Shown here one piece after another: positions 12,101-24,463 of a stretch of DNA of 64,000 bases. A program made the position numbers and the translations under genes. The stretch's first letter is position 1. Each line of letters starts with the position of its first letter. Source of the stretch: Mucor racemosus (lineage: Eukaryota > Mucoromycota > Mucoromycetes > Mucorales > Mucoraceae); contig JAPEHQ010000001.1 in the NCBI GenBank assembly GCA_027405735.1, forward strand, positions 1,054,001 to 1,118,000, written 5' to 3'. Below the pieces are notes generated by a model that searched no databases, was not told the DNA's origin, and saw only the letters and a list, made by a program, of their open reading frames with translations.

Positions 12101-15100
12101 CTTATTTAGTTTATGGTTGATGCGTTGTAATGCTGCTTTTACATTGGTGGTTGAAATGAGCAATTTAGTAGGGTTGTTTAAATATACACAATGAATAACT
12201 AGGAAATAAAGTTAAAACTAGATATATTTATTGAGTATATTGTAGGAAAAAAGATAATGAATCCATCTCGAACGACATCAGGATTCAGGGTATTTATATG
12301 TTTTGGAAGCGTGGATTTAGAGTCTACAATACAGAGTGTATAAAAGTATGATTTCATCGTCTTGAAGAACTAGTTGATTACAACATAATGATATAATATG
12401 TTGGCCATAGCAAGTTTAGTAGGATACGACCAAGTTAAGTATATAGGATCTTCATGCTTGATTTACTTTAGACCGTGAATGTTGATACAAATGGAATAGT
12501 TGAATTCCATTTCCAGGAACGAGTTCATGATTGGCTCACTTCAGGATCTCAGGCTACACTATTTCATCATAGACTAAATGTAACATAACTAAATGAAATA
12601 AGATTTGCATACATCATTATCACCTCATACTCATCATTCTATGCTAAGGATAATGTCTAAATAATCCTTTGAGCACTTCTACTAGTAATACATGTACCCA
12701 GTATAGTCTATGTCCTAAACAAGGGTTTCAATTGCGCTAAATAATGTAAAGCCTTGAAAATCCTTTTCTACGTGTGTTGTTTCTCTTTGTTGTTTCATAT
12801 TCCAAAAAGGATAAATCCACCGTTTGATGAGGGATATCAGACTATCAAGCTGGTGTTCTTTTCTTTTGTATGATTACGTGTAATGAGTCAAACATTTCAG
12901 TTTTATTCATGCAAAACTTTGCCTCATTCCTGATATAAATACTACAAGGAAATCGTTACATGATCCCTTGTGGATTTATCTGATTCATCGAGACTTTGTA
13001 AATTAAAATCAACGTAAAACGTACCGTTTATTAGAATAAACTAAATATGGGTTTATATAGTTATTGGGATTGTGTGATAAGATCTAATGGACAGGGGTTC
13101 ATTAGATGTGACAATAGAAATTATTATTAATGTGTATGGATATAATATGTTATGTTTCAGTGGTAATATTGGAGTCATGAAATGTAACCTTGCTTGATTC
13201 GCATGTTGAACATCATGGTTTGACAGATGTTCTAAGTTGGTAATTCGGTAATTCCTAATTCTGATAGATCATTATCTGTCTTGTTACACTCCCTTTTCTT
13301 TTATTTATTCACTAATAAATATCTAATTTACAAATAAGAGCACCAAAATTCATCAACCCAGTGATCACCAATTTATAACAACAAGAATAATATCTATAAG
13401 CATAATATTATTTACCTTTGTTGTTAGTCCAAAATTACAGATCATTACACCATGTGCATCTTGTTATCTTTTTGGCCATCATATTCAGTGGATACAACAG
13501 CTCAGGCTATAATGTGCAGACCACCTGGGCACAGCAAAATCATCTTGTGCAACACAGGTCGGCCGTAGTTTCCTCGAAAAGCGACAATTTTAACATATTT
13601 TAACATATTTTATCATCATATTTTCCGTAGTGAATGTGTACTGAATACTGAATGTTGGGCTGTTATTTTTTTGCTCTCTCTTTCTTTATTTCAGCTTTAA
13701 GTTTGATGGAAAAATAATATAAAATACTCAAAATTCCCAAAAAGCGAATGATTTATTCGTTTTTCTTACTGACAATTGTAATATTACGATGAAAATAAAA
13801 TCCTACTGAACATTTAATCAAGTATGAAATTTGTTGTTTGGTACAGCTTAGAACTCGGCAGGTTTACCTTGGTTAAGGATTTTAATGTTTTTGATAAATA
13901 TTATATATGCATAATATTGATTTGTATCAAGCGCACATTGTGATTTTGCAATTTGTGAAGCAAGTATACTGTATATTAAATGGTCATTATCAATTTTTGT
14001 ATATATTCGCAGCGCTATTTTGTATTTATCAATTATGTTCCTACTGAAAAATTTAAATATATTATATTTTTCATCGCGAATAAAGCCAGTTTACGTGTTA
14101 TCATAATTAGCATAATATAGAGCAAAAATAACTAACTTTTCTTTATATCTCAATCAGGAATAAAGATTTTTTTGTAAACCAAGTTGCTGCTGATACTCAG
14201 AAAATAGTAGTATTATATAACAAAGAAAAAAAATATGGTCAAATTACTCAATGTTGCACAAATCGAGAAATACAAAATAACAGATAAGTAGAATGAAGGA
14301 CGGCAATTAAAAAAAGCAAACAAAGAGGGGACATCTGTCCTAGTTGCTAGAGCTATGCGCTTTACATTTAGTTCAAACGGAGAAGTTGTGGGTTCGTAAC
14401 TCGTCGTGTAAGCGGATTTTATTCGGAAATTGTGCTTGCCGGGCTAGAAGCACAGCTAATCACCCCCTCGCCTTTTTTTTCGTTTTACATTTCAATGCAC
14501 AGCTTTTGAGAAGACTAGTAATTGTTTTCTCCTTTTCCCTACTCAAGCATTGTTAGTGTGCTATTTTTGAAACTGCTTCCCGTTATAAATATCTTGTTTT
14601 ACGAGCACAGGATCTTTCTAGTTCTAAAAAAAGAGCGACATTCTACATGTAATATTTTAATATTAAACACTGCATTGTAGGCCTACTGTCTGTATATTTG
14701 GATTTTGGTGCTAATCAAGTAGGGATTAAAGCAAGCATTATTAATGTAACATAATAATGACATGCATAATAAAATCTGTTTTGTCATTTTCCAGAAAGAC
14801 TTGAGAGGAGCGCGGAGGACAACATGATCAGTGATCAATTAGAAATTTATTTATATATCATCAGCTTTATAATGTTATGGACTTTTGGGTAATTTGTATG
14901 ATGAGCCGTACTACTATTTAAAACATATTATTTTTTGTTGACCAAAAACCCGTTTGGGCCATAATATTTATTGGTTTTAAGCATTTTTCTAATCACTAAA
15001 TTTCTTTCACGCAGAAGAAAAGACTTTTTTTAAAAAGCATGTCCAAAAATCCTTAAGAACATCTTTTAGCTTATAACAAAAACAAGATATGCTCTCCATA

Positions 15101-15600
15101 CATATACTGTGCATTAGTGCAACTTCGAAATTCAATTTCGAATCATTATTTGATTTTATAAAATTTTTCAAAGAATATCTGAAACAATTCATACAAAATA
15201 CTTTAAAACATGAGTTTTTATTTCTCCATTTCCACGGCAACTCTGAGAGACTAAACCTTTTGCAGTTTTGTGGATCAACACTAGAAGCACCTTTTATTGT
15301 AGCAAGAGGTCATTTGGATCCATATTCGACTAGCGCTATTGAGCTTACTGATCTTAGTAGGTGTAAATAATAGCAGGTAATCAACGTGCTGTTCAAACTT
15401 ACCGAGTGCACAATGACTCCCAAAAGCTGGTATTACTTAAAATACTTGTAGCACCTTTATTCATATTTATATTGGTGTAGAGTGGCCGCTTGATTGGATA
15501 AGTATTTTTATAGAGATCGTATTTAAACTGTTTTCAATAAAAGTGCGCAGTAAGCTATGGATGCACTTTAACAATAGATTTTCTCAAAACACAGTAGGCT
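12100..15600. other. Gene-poor AT-rich region
   Basis: I see no gene with supported structure. Small ORFs at 13418-13603 and 15089-15370 have no recognisable domain, and the latter has ORF shadows on both strands. A weak tRNA-like segment lies around 14344-14410 (see findings). Composition is uniformly AT-rich with frequent stops, as expected for decayed repeat-derived DNA. Confidence 0.4.
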
Positions 15601-17095
15601 GTGAACGTTTCCCTTTGAAATCAACATGCCAAAGAGGTGTCCCTACTCTCATGTAAATTTGGAAGTTATTAGGATCAAAATTTTACGACACAGGTTTTTT
15701 GTTGTAAATTTTTTACGGTTGTAAAATGTAGGTTTCAGATGGATTATAAATGGTTTTCGAATGTTTTCGCTTAATATTGAGTCGAATCACGTAAAATCTT
15801 CAATAAAGAAGTATCTTCAGTTTTTTACTTTATAGTCCATTGATATCTCTCGGAAAATAGAAATATTAATACCATAATACGAGTGCACTGGCCAAACATT
15901 GACCGAAATTGAACAAGGTCTACCTAAAATTGATTATTAAAAATTGAGTACCTAAATTGAAGAATTAATTTTTTATATTTACAAGGTAGGCCCAACTCAA
16001 AGCTATTTTGCATTTTTTGTTTTAGCGAAAAATATTAAATTTTGGTCAAGATAATCAAAATAATAGTTCATTTAAAGCTTGACCCTATGATAACTGGATT
16101 TTAAAAATTGATTTTACAAATCGACCAGAAAATGATCAAAAAATCAAAATTGTTTAAAGGCTCAAGAACTGCAAAGTAAGTTGACCTAGCGTACTAAATA
16201 GTTTTTGTACAGTTTTAAATTTTGCATCCATTTAAATAAAAATCAAAAAAACATTCCACATTAAATTTTGCGTAAAATGCAATTGAAATTTTGGAGGTTT
16301 TTTGAAGGAACATATCACTTTTTATAAGCATATTTAAAGTACAACTAATTATAATAATGCGCAAAAACATTATCTATCGATCAAGCTATTGTAAAATTTT
16401 CTAGCTGCATTTTTCGTAGAGAAAACAAGATTTTTGTCCAATTTTTTTCAGTTTCAGAATTTGGGATGAGGGTATACAAGGGGAAAATGGACGATAGAAA
16501 TGGAGGTACCTTTTTGTACACATTTTTGAGGATATCTCCACAAAAAATCAATATTTTGAAAAAAACTAAATTGGGTCTGAGAGAGGTCAACGAGCCTAAC
16601 GATATGAATGCAAAAAAAATATTGCTCAGTTTAGCCAATATTTTGAAACATACTATAGAAATGCCAAAAAAAATGAAAAAAAAATAAAACTGCTCAGAAT
16701 TTTTTCATATAGAAATATGTAATAAAGCACTTTAAAACAAGTAATTTCCATTATTAAAGAGTGTTAGCATAGCTTAATTTTTTCTAGAGATATGAAGACT
16801 CAAAGTTTTCAATCCATTAGCAGTGAAATACGCGTAAAAAATCTGAAACATTAGCATTGAAAAATTAATACCAACTGCAAAAAATAGGATATTTCCGGAC
16901 ACTTATTTTTGAATTGAAGCTGAGCATCTCAGGTACATTGGCATATGATTTTTTTTTGGTGTTATTTAGTGAAAAAAAAAGTAGAGCAGGAATAAAAAGC
17001 GGGGCCCAGTTTTCAAGGAAAAAGCAATGAATTTTACGCGTTTTTGAGTCTCTCATGAGATATAAAATAAATTTAGGAATAGGTAGCATAATGCG
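15600..17095 (+). repeat. Dispersed AT-rich repeat A, copy 1
   Basis: Same orientation as copy 3 (54660-56035) and inverted relative to copy 2 (39405-40600). Shared landmarks are ATATTGAGTCGAATC near 15775, AGATAATCAAAATAATAG near 16050, GCGTAAAATGCAATTG near 16270, TGAGGGTATACAAGGGGAAA near 16467, GGTACCTTTTTGTACACA near 16505, and ACATTGGCATATGAT near 16934. Right end at about 17090 (GGTAGCATAA) coincides with the end of copy 2. No transposase, reverse transcriptase or terminal repeats are visible; the internal short ORFs on both strands look like shadows. Type of element unknown. Confidence 0.85.
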
Positions 17096-18169
17096 ACTTA
17101 TTTATACATACTTTGCAATATCCAAGGCATAATATCTCAAAAGCTTTTTGTATGATATTAGTTATCCGAGGTGATACAGTCCTTTCTTTTTTTTAAAAAA
17201 ACAAGCTACATTCAAATTTCAATTTTGACACAATTATCTTTTATTGTGATCTAGTTTATATTGTTTTTTCTCCATCAGCCTTTTGCTCAAGTAAATGCGA
17301 AGCCATCATATAAATAGTTTATTAATTAGAGTTAATAATTTTCTGGACTTTCTTATTTCCTTTTTGAGGGAAATGAAGCTGATTATAGTATTTAATTCAC
17401 ATTACAAATCTCTGAGAATTTTACAATTTGAAAAAATAAAATTCTGAATGGCTAAAAATGATCAATTAATCTCGGATGTCATAATTCGAAACAGCAATTT
17501 ATAACCGGAAAAGTGAGGCAACGATGATATCAGTTTACATATGGATGACTTTATGTCTAAAAGGAAACACACAACCGAGGGAATTTTTTGTTTTTACATT
17601 TGACGTTGTACATACATATATAAAAAATCAAGCTAATGAACTTACAGTTGATGATGGCCATAGCTTGAGAAATTGACGTTATCGAATCGACATATTATAT
17701 ATTGCATGATGACAAAACTATATAGATGTCATTGTGGTACTCGAAAAAATCTTGCTTTGACAATAGGCCATTCGGTGATTTTATGACATTAATATATAAA
17801 ATTAAACATTTTGTTGTAAAATATGATAGTTAAACTTTTTCGCTTGTTTGTTTTCTTTTTTAGACATCAAATAAACTACATTAACTTTGTGCTATATTAT
17901 CTCTATCATGATATCCATGTACTTGTACTCATATAATGTACAAGCTGAGATTTTATGTTACATTTTAAGGCTAATTTAGGAAATCAAAACATTCGTATCT
18001 TTTTTAGTATTCAATAAAAGACGGGTATTGTATATCCGCAGCAACCATTAGTGTAGAAGAAGGGCGAAGTAGAGGAGTGTGCAACCATACATTTTTTTTT
18101 TTTTTTTTGCTTCGCGTTTTTCCTTTTCCATACCCCTTGATTTTATTTCTCTCGGATATACTATTCAAT
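17096..18169. other. Intergenic spacer upstream of the prolyl-4-hydroxylase-like gene
   Basis: AT-rich DNA with no supported ORF. A T15 tract and a CT-rich run at about 18090-18150 lie just before the downstream start codon and probably form its leader or core promoter, as at other genes here. Confidence 0.4.
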
Positions 18170-18844
18170 ATGCCTAAAGCAACCAAAAAAGTATTGAAAA
18201 AGGAAGGCAATAAGAGTAGTGGCAGTGCTAGTAGCACTAAATTTCCAATATTGACACAAAAGAATTTCCTTCAAGTAGATGAATTAGAAGCTGATCAAAT
18301 ATACGTGATACCTAAATTCTTAAATGCAAAAGAATGCGAACAACTTGTAAATTATTTTGAAACTAATTTACCACCCAAAGCAAGTGCTGGAGGTAAACCT
18401 AAACGAGGTGAAGCATTTCGTAACAACGATCGACAATCAATTCAAGATTCAAGTTTAGCAAACATATTGTGGGAGGGAATGCAAGAAGTGGTCCAAGAGT
18501 CAGCTATCAGTAATTCTAAAATACCTAAAGGATTAAACTCAAATATTCGGGTATACCGTTATAGGAAGGGTCATTCATTTGGTGCACACTACGATGAAAG
18601 TGTACGAGATGAAACTACAGGACTTTGGACTGATTGGACACTATTGATTTATTTGAATGAAGATATGAAAGGTGGCGAAACTGTATTTTACAAAAATGAT
18701 AATCGGAAATCCGATCCGATAGTTATACAGCCGAAAAAGGGGATGGCTTTGCTCCACCGACATGGAACACACTGTATGTTACATGAAGCAATGGAAGTAA
18801 TTGAAGGCAGTAAATGGGTGTTGAGAAGCGATGTATTGGTGTAG
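18170..18844 (+). CDS. 2OG-Fe(II) oxygenase, prolyl-4-hydroxylase-like
   Basis: Single exon, 224 aa. The reading frame is open further upstream, but the ATG at 18170 (MPKATKKVLKKEG) follows a T/C-rich leader and starts a Lys-rich N-terminus, so I chose it. The double-stranded beta-helix is clear: iron ligands H140 and D142 in the HYDES motif and H205 in CMLHEAMEV, with K215 ten residues later as the predicted 2-oxoglutarate anchor. IRVYRYRKGHSFGAHYD and LLIYLNEDMKGGETVFY are typical of the P4H-alpha-like catalytic domain. There is no signal peptide, so it is probably cytosolic or nuclear rather than an ER collagen hydroxylase. It should hydroxylate a peptidyl proline or similar residue; the substrate cannot be read from sequence. 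Confidence 0.85.
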   Translation: MPKATKKVLKKEGNKSSGSASSTKFPILTQKNFLQVDELEADQIYVIPKFLNAKECEQLVNYFETNLPPKASAGGKPKRGEAFRNNDRQSIQDSSLANILWEGMQEVVQESAISNSKIPKGLNSNIRVYRYRKGHSFGAHYDESVRDETTGLWTDWTLLIYLNEDMKGGETVFYKNDNRKSDPIVIQPKKGMALLHRHGTHCMLHEAMEVIEGSKWVLRSDVLV

Positions 18845-19307
18845 TATCTGCATTCATTGCAAATGATGGAGATATTTTTTATAATAAATGTAACTTAGGG
18901 GTAGAATTATACATATAAGCTATTATTATGATATATTGTGTTGTTTGATGTAGATCTGTGTATTGACTAATAAATCATAATAAACGCACGTACTTTTTTT
19001 CCTATTGTTTATGTACATTGAATATTATTCTATCAGAAAGCACTTTAATTACACGATAATGATTTATTAGCATAAAACAATGGGTTTATTTATTACATTT
19101 TCCACAGTAATAAGGAGGTGTTTTTCATGACTATACAACCAACAAAATAAATGGGCGTTCCATGTAGTACAATAAGCATGAACATTTTTGGTAGTTTGTT
19201 ATTAGACGAGATAGATGAAACAAACAGATGATTCTATCTTACTACTTCCCAGGATCACAATATACAATTCAAAATTTAATATAACTAAATCCTGATAGTG
19301 ATCATTC

Positions 19308-19354
<47 letters not shown>

Positions 19355-19705
19355 CGTCTTTTTTGTATCAATGAAAATCTGTATAAATCTGTACAAGCAC
19401 CTTTTACTCGTTATATTACATGTAATTTACGTATGATCATATGTTTGTAAAAAATAAAATAAGGGGATGTAAGTAGAACCGAAATATGATGCTATCCGTT
19501 CAATTGTAACGTAACACAAGTGCACTTCTTCTCTCTGTCATCATTATAGTGTGGGTGAACCTATTTACAAAGGAAAAAAAAGTATTTATAGGTGCGTATT
19601 TTATTCCATGGTTTTTTTGTTTTTATTTCATTGTAATCAATTTTTCTATATAAATCAGTCAGTTAAATATACCCTTTTTTTTTTATCTTTATTTTAAATC
19701 ACACA
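18845..19705. other. Intergenic spacer with long T tract
   Basis: Contains an AATAAA-type signal soon after the P4H-like stop and an uninterrupted T run of about 43 bases at 19312-19354. There are T-rich stretches just before the forkhead gene. A minus-strand ORF across the T run is only a poly-Lys artefact. Confidence 0.6.
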
Positions 19706-21376
19706 ATGTCAAATAAAAAACAATTACAACAAATGTCGCAATTCTCAATTATTCGCGAATCACCTGGAGATAAACATATGATCAGTAACAACAAGAAATC
19801 AACCTTCAATAACAATAACGGCAATCAGGAAATCAAGTTTAAATATGAAGAACCTATTGGTATCAGACCCGAAGATGATGATGACCTTGAAACATGTCCT
19901 GCTAGAACAAGAGCTTCTTGGCCTCATCAAATTGTTCCTTGGTGGAAACCAACAGATCGTTTTGAAAAACCACCTTATTCTTATGCAACTCTTATTGCTC
20001 ATGCTATTTTGACTAGTAAAAATGGTCGTTTAACTCTTAGTGACATTTATAAATGGATCTCGGAAGCATATCCGTACTATAAGAGAGGTCAAAAAGGATG
20101 GCAGGTAAAGAAAACTTAAAAATTGAATTTCAATTTTTACATTGTATCCTAATCAAAATACACATTACAATAGAATTCTATCCGTCATAATCTTTCTTTA
20201 AATAGAAAATGGTTTGTCAAAGAAGACCGTCGCCCTACTCAAGCTCATCCTGGTAAAGGTGGTTACTGGACTCTTCGTCTTAATACTGAAAAGATATTTG
20301 TTGACAATTTGTCTCAAACTGGTGGTCATAGTAGAAGACATCATGATATGGGAATGTATGCATCTCTTTCAACTCGTCATTACCGCAATAATAACTCTGA
20401 AAATGGTCCTGGTGGTGAAGAAATGATGAGTCTTGATGATTTATCAATGGAACAAATGTGTCCAAATATTCATATTACTCGTCCAGAAGATTATGAAGCT
20501 AAAAAGATCAAATCTCCCAATTCTACTACTGTTGCCCCTCGCATTAGAAATATGACAGCTCAAGAAAAGAAGAATAAAAACGTTACTGCCTCAAAAGAAG
20601 TTCCCAAAACAGATCCCAAGAATTTCATCATTCGATTTAATCCACTTGATCCTGTTAATAAACGTCGCAAGTCTACTGATCCTCAAAGACCTCCACCTAA
20701 AGCTGGTAAACGCCGTAATCCTGTTGAGCCTGGATCATCTACAGCTGAAGATGACGACGAAGATAGTGCCGTCGATGTGGGATCTTATGATACACATACT
20801 TCCAAAAAAAGAAAATCAACAACAACAAGCTCAATTGACACCATTACTGCGTCACCTTATCCTTTGAGTTACCCTACAGAGTCGTACAATAATTTGACTA
20901 GACCATCAGATTTGATCGGCACTATTCCTATTCTTCCTGAACAACAACAAGACTTTTGGATGTATGATAGAGACCCCAATCAAATGCTGCTTACATCCGA
21001 ATATCCATTGTTATTTGATGTTGACGTCGATGCACAAAATATACTTGAAGGATTGCAAGTACCACAGCAAGTTGTTTCCCAACATCCTGATATGAAAACC
21101 ATTGACCTTCAATCATTCAATTTGGAAAAGAATCTCCATTTCTCATCGAATACATTTACTACAACAGAAACCTTTTCTGATCCTAATAGTAATTGGTATG
21201 TACCTGATTTAACATCATATAATTTAGATCAATACGTTGATTTTGAGGGTACAGCAGCTGATTTACTAATGGAAGATGATCCAACAACAACCACTATGAA
21301 TACTTATTGGCCAGCAGATGCTAATAACTGTTATTTTAATATGCCATTTAACACTTCTTCTACTAAATATGAATAA
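19706..21376 (+). CDS. Forkhead-box transcription factor
   Basis: Two exons: 19706-20104 and 20174-21376, giving 533 aa. The forkhead DNA-binding domain spans about residues 86-185. It begins RFEKPPYSYATLIAHAIL, continues LTLSDIYKWI..YPYYKRGQKGWQ, and is joined by splicing to recognition helix 3, NSIRHNLSLNRKWFVKEDR. Wing 1 ends GKGGYWTL. The intron falls just before helix 3, phase 0. The C-terminus is low complexity with basic patches (RRKSTDPQRPPPKAGKRR near residue 250) that may serve as nuclear localisation signals, plus acidic/Asn/Thr-rich segments of the kind found in activation domains. Fungal forkhead factors regulate cell cycle, morphogenesis and ribosomal-protein genes; which subfamily this belongs to I cannot tell. 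The full canonical helix 3 implies sequence-specific DNA binding. Confidence 0.93.
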
Positions 21377-21738
21377 CTTGCTTCTTTCTCTCTTCTATAT
21401 ATCCCATTTTATTTAACTATATACCTCTTATTGTAAATTATTCTATAAATAAATAAACAACTATATATCTTTCATCTATAAAAGGAATTCTAGCAAAACA
21501 AAAAACCCCATTTATCAGATAATGTGATCATTCAAAGTTAAAGTAGTAAACGGATTTAAATTGCTTTAGATTTTTACGCCTAATTGGTTTCATGATGATA
21601 CAGATTAACCATTTGGTTTAAGCGCAATTGGCGGGCAGCTAGGAGGGAGTTATCGATAAGGTTGTCACAATCTTCCATGGTATACCACCCCCTTTAACAC
21701 ATATTCAAATACTCCCACACCCAATAACATATTCTAAA
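21377..21738. other. Intergenic spacer between forkhead and BRAT1-like genes
   Basis: Three AATAAA-like hexamers lie at about 21446-21458, shortly after the forkhead stop. The remainder is the upstream region of the BRAT1-like gene, with a C-rich patch (CACCCCC type) at 21685-21722. No ORF of note. Confidence 0.5.
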
Positions 21739-24463
21739 ATGGACATACAAAGAGCTTCAAGCATGATAAAGGCTTTACCTTCCATGTCAAAAACTATTGT
21801 AGATGATACACTTTATGAAAAAGTATTATCATTTCTGACATTGGTTTTATCTACGCATTCTATCGATACGATTATAGAATTAAATAAAAGTTGTCAAATA
21901 TTTCGTCAGATCAGAGAAGCGTGTTTGTTGGTCGATGAACAAGATTATCGTGTTACTACATTATGTCTTCGATTTTTAGGCCAATTAATACACTATGGAA
22001 AAGATGAACTGTTTCAAGAATTAGAATCTAATTATCTAGACTTATTGGCTATGCTCACAACTGGAATCAAATCCAGTGAAGCAGCTTTGCGTTGTGCCTG
22101 TATTGAAGCATGCCGTTTATTTTTATGGTGTGATAAAGGATACAATTGGTTATTAAATAACGAAAAAGCAACGTCTTTGATTCCATTTGCTCTGTTGGAT
22201 TCAAGTAGTTATGTTGTAGCTGAAGCATGCCAATTATTCGCTGCTTTATTGACATTCAAATCCAATGCATTATTACAAAAAATGGATCCTTCAGAATTAA
22301 TTCGTTCCATTTTACTTCAATCTGCTCAAGGTGTAGGAGATCAGAAGCAAATACTTTCTGCCCTGGATTTTTGTTGGGCTATTGTGTCTTTAAAAGATCA
22401 AAATACACTTCCATATTTACAATCAAAGCAATTGGTAACAAAATAGCCTTTTTTTTTATCTTTTAAATGCATACACTAATTCAAACATGTTTCATCATTA
22501 GTTGCATTCTTTCATACCTTCATTATTGTCGTATGATAGAATGATTAGAGCAAGAATATTGGAAATCATAACCGAATTATTCACTTGGGATCTAGATCCA
22601 CTAACTACATTGAATCTATCTTGCAATAGCTCCAATGTAAACCAAGGTTAGTATTATGTATTATTACCAAAATAGAAAAATCTAACCAAGAGAATAGCGT
22701 ATTCAACCATATCTGAATTGGCATTGGAAATGGTTAAAGAGTCCACTTTATTCAATGATACCATGACAGCGGTATCGTTATTGGAAGCATCATTCACACT
22801 ACTTGAACAAATATCAAACACAGAAACTTGTTCAACTGATGCAGCTTATTTAACACTGTATCACTTATTGCATATTTGCATGGATGGTGATAATAAAAAA
22901 TTACCGAACGTGGAAAAATCATTGAAATCAAATCGTTTAAAGAACAATTTGTTACAGCTTGTGATTCGTAGTGCAAACAAACTTTTGGAAGCAAAGCCGA
23001 GTATTATTAACGTAATTAATGCAATGATCAAATGCAAGTGTATTTTACTGATATGAAGTGCATTATAGAATCCTGGATTCAATGATTTTTTTGATGTTTT
23101 GAAACACGACATGATGTATTCCGATTCCCGAGTATTAAAAGCAAATTTAGAGCTGCTCACAAATGCAATGTATAAGGATCAGCAACCAGCAATATTAACG
23201 CAGTGCACACATGCATTAGTCAAGATTATGATGAATGATGATACTGTATTAGATTGTAAAAGCCTCTCTATTGTATTGTCATCATTTGACAACCTTTTAG
23301 GTCACGAAGGAATTGGTGCACTTGTGACAGAATCAGTAAGTTTATTTATGCAAACAAACAAATAAATTACTTACGATAATTCAGGGCAAAGGCTTAGCAG
23401 AAGCATTGGAATACAAATTTCTGGATACAGAATGGGATATTAGAGATGCAACTATTAACTTTGTTGGACAATTATTTACTGATGACCCAATTAAAATGAC
23501 AAAGGTCCAATTTGCTTTGACATATGATTTACCCTTGCAAGTATTTTCTCGTATTCATGATGCAGAACCGTATGTAAGAGCCTCTGCTATCCAAGTATTG
23601 CAGGTAATAATATTTAGCTGATTTCAGAATTTATCAAAATATAACTCTTACATTTTGAACAGATGATGATGAAATGTAAAGAAGGTTGGAATTATATTCA
23701 ACAGCATAAAGTTTCCAGAGATTTAGCTGCAAAATTACCGTGTTTATTGTATGATACAGAAGCTTTTGTAAGAAGAGCTACATTAGATGCTATCAGCTGT
23801 TTGGTTGAAAATAGATCCTGCCAAGGTATGCTGATGGAAATAGAAGATTCAAAAAATCAGAATTCACTCAAGTAAGCTTGCTTTTGCTTTTTTTTTGAAT
23901 GATTTATACTTAATTTTATCTTTTTTTTAGTCCTGATATCATACGTAGTCTTGTACAAGATGAAGATACAGATGTTTGTATAAGAGCATGTAAACTGATT
24001 GAGAGTCTTTGGCTTCTTCATAATCATGAAAAACGTCAAAATAAAAAGAATCGTGATCAGGATCATATATTCAAACATATAAAAGCAGGTGAATTATTAG
24101 CAGAGGCTGTAAGTTTTTAATAAACAATTTCTCCCCATAAATATTAAATTTCTCATTCAAATATAGGCTATTGACACTAATAGAGTTGTGCGTATTGAAG
24201 CTGTTCGAGTGATTGAAAGGATTTTATCTCAATATTCTACAACTATTTCAGGCTCTACTCAAAAGAGACCATTTGTTGAACAAGATGAACAAGACGATGA
24301 TTTTATAAAAACGTTGCAACAAGTTAATTTAGCTCAACAAAAGCAAACATTAGATCCAGAACATCTTTATCAAGAAGCATTTGACATTAATGCAGATATG
24401 ATGACTCAGTCTATTATTCCAACAAACCCTGATGATGATATCAATATGTTGGATTGCTATTAA
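21739..24463 (+). CDS. BRAT1-like HEAT-repeat protein
   Basis: Eight exons: 21739-22434, 22502-22646, 22698-23011, 23069-23335, 23385-23603, 23663-23871, 23931-24108 and 24167-24463, giving 774 aa. It is helical HEAT/ARM-type throughout. Recognisable BRAT1-like stretches include LEYKFLDTEWDIRDATINFV (animal: CWEVRDSALEFL), RIHDAEPYVRASAIQVLQ (animal: QDPESYVRASAV) and DTEAFVRRATLDAI. The protein ends in Asp-Cys-Tyr, as human BRAT1 does, and length is close to human (821 aa). BRAT1 stabilises and occupies the INTS9/INTS11 endonuclease module in animals; I transfer this as a hypothesis. The exon 3 donor at 23012 was chosen because the later GT would not restore the NPGFNDFFDVL frame. Another HEAT protein family is possible, but the motif series plus tail argues against it. 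Confidence 0.72.

Noticed and set aside
15089..15370. 93-codon ORF with an overlapping opposite-strand ORF
   Set aside because: Phe/Lys/Ile-rich composition typical of random AT-rich sequence; no family recognised.
16381..16687. Overlapping small ORFs in repeat A as genes
   Set aside because: Differences between copies are not biased toward silent sites, and both strands are open equally; treated as repeat, not CDS.
19312..19354. T43 tract as a biological signal
   Set aside because: Simple homopolymer; no structure around it, and the minus-strand poly-Lys ORF is an artefact.
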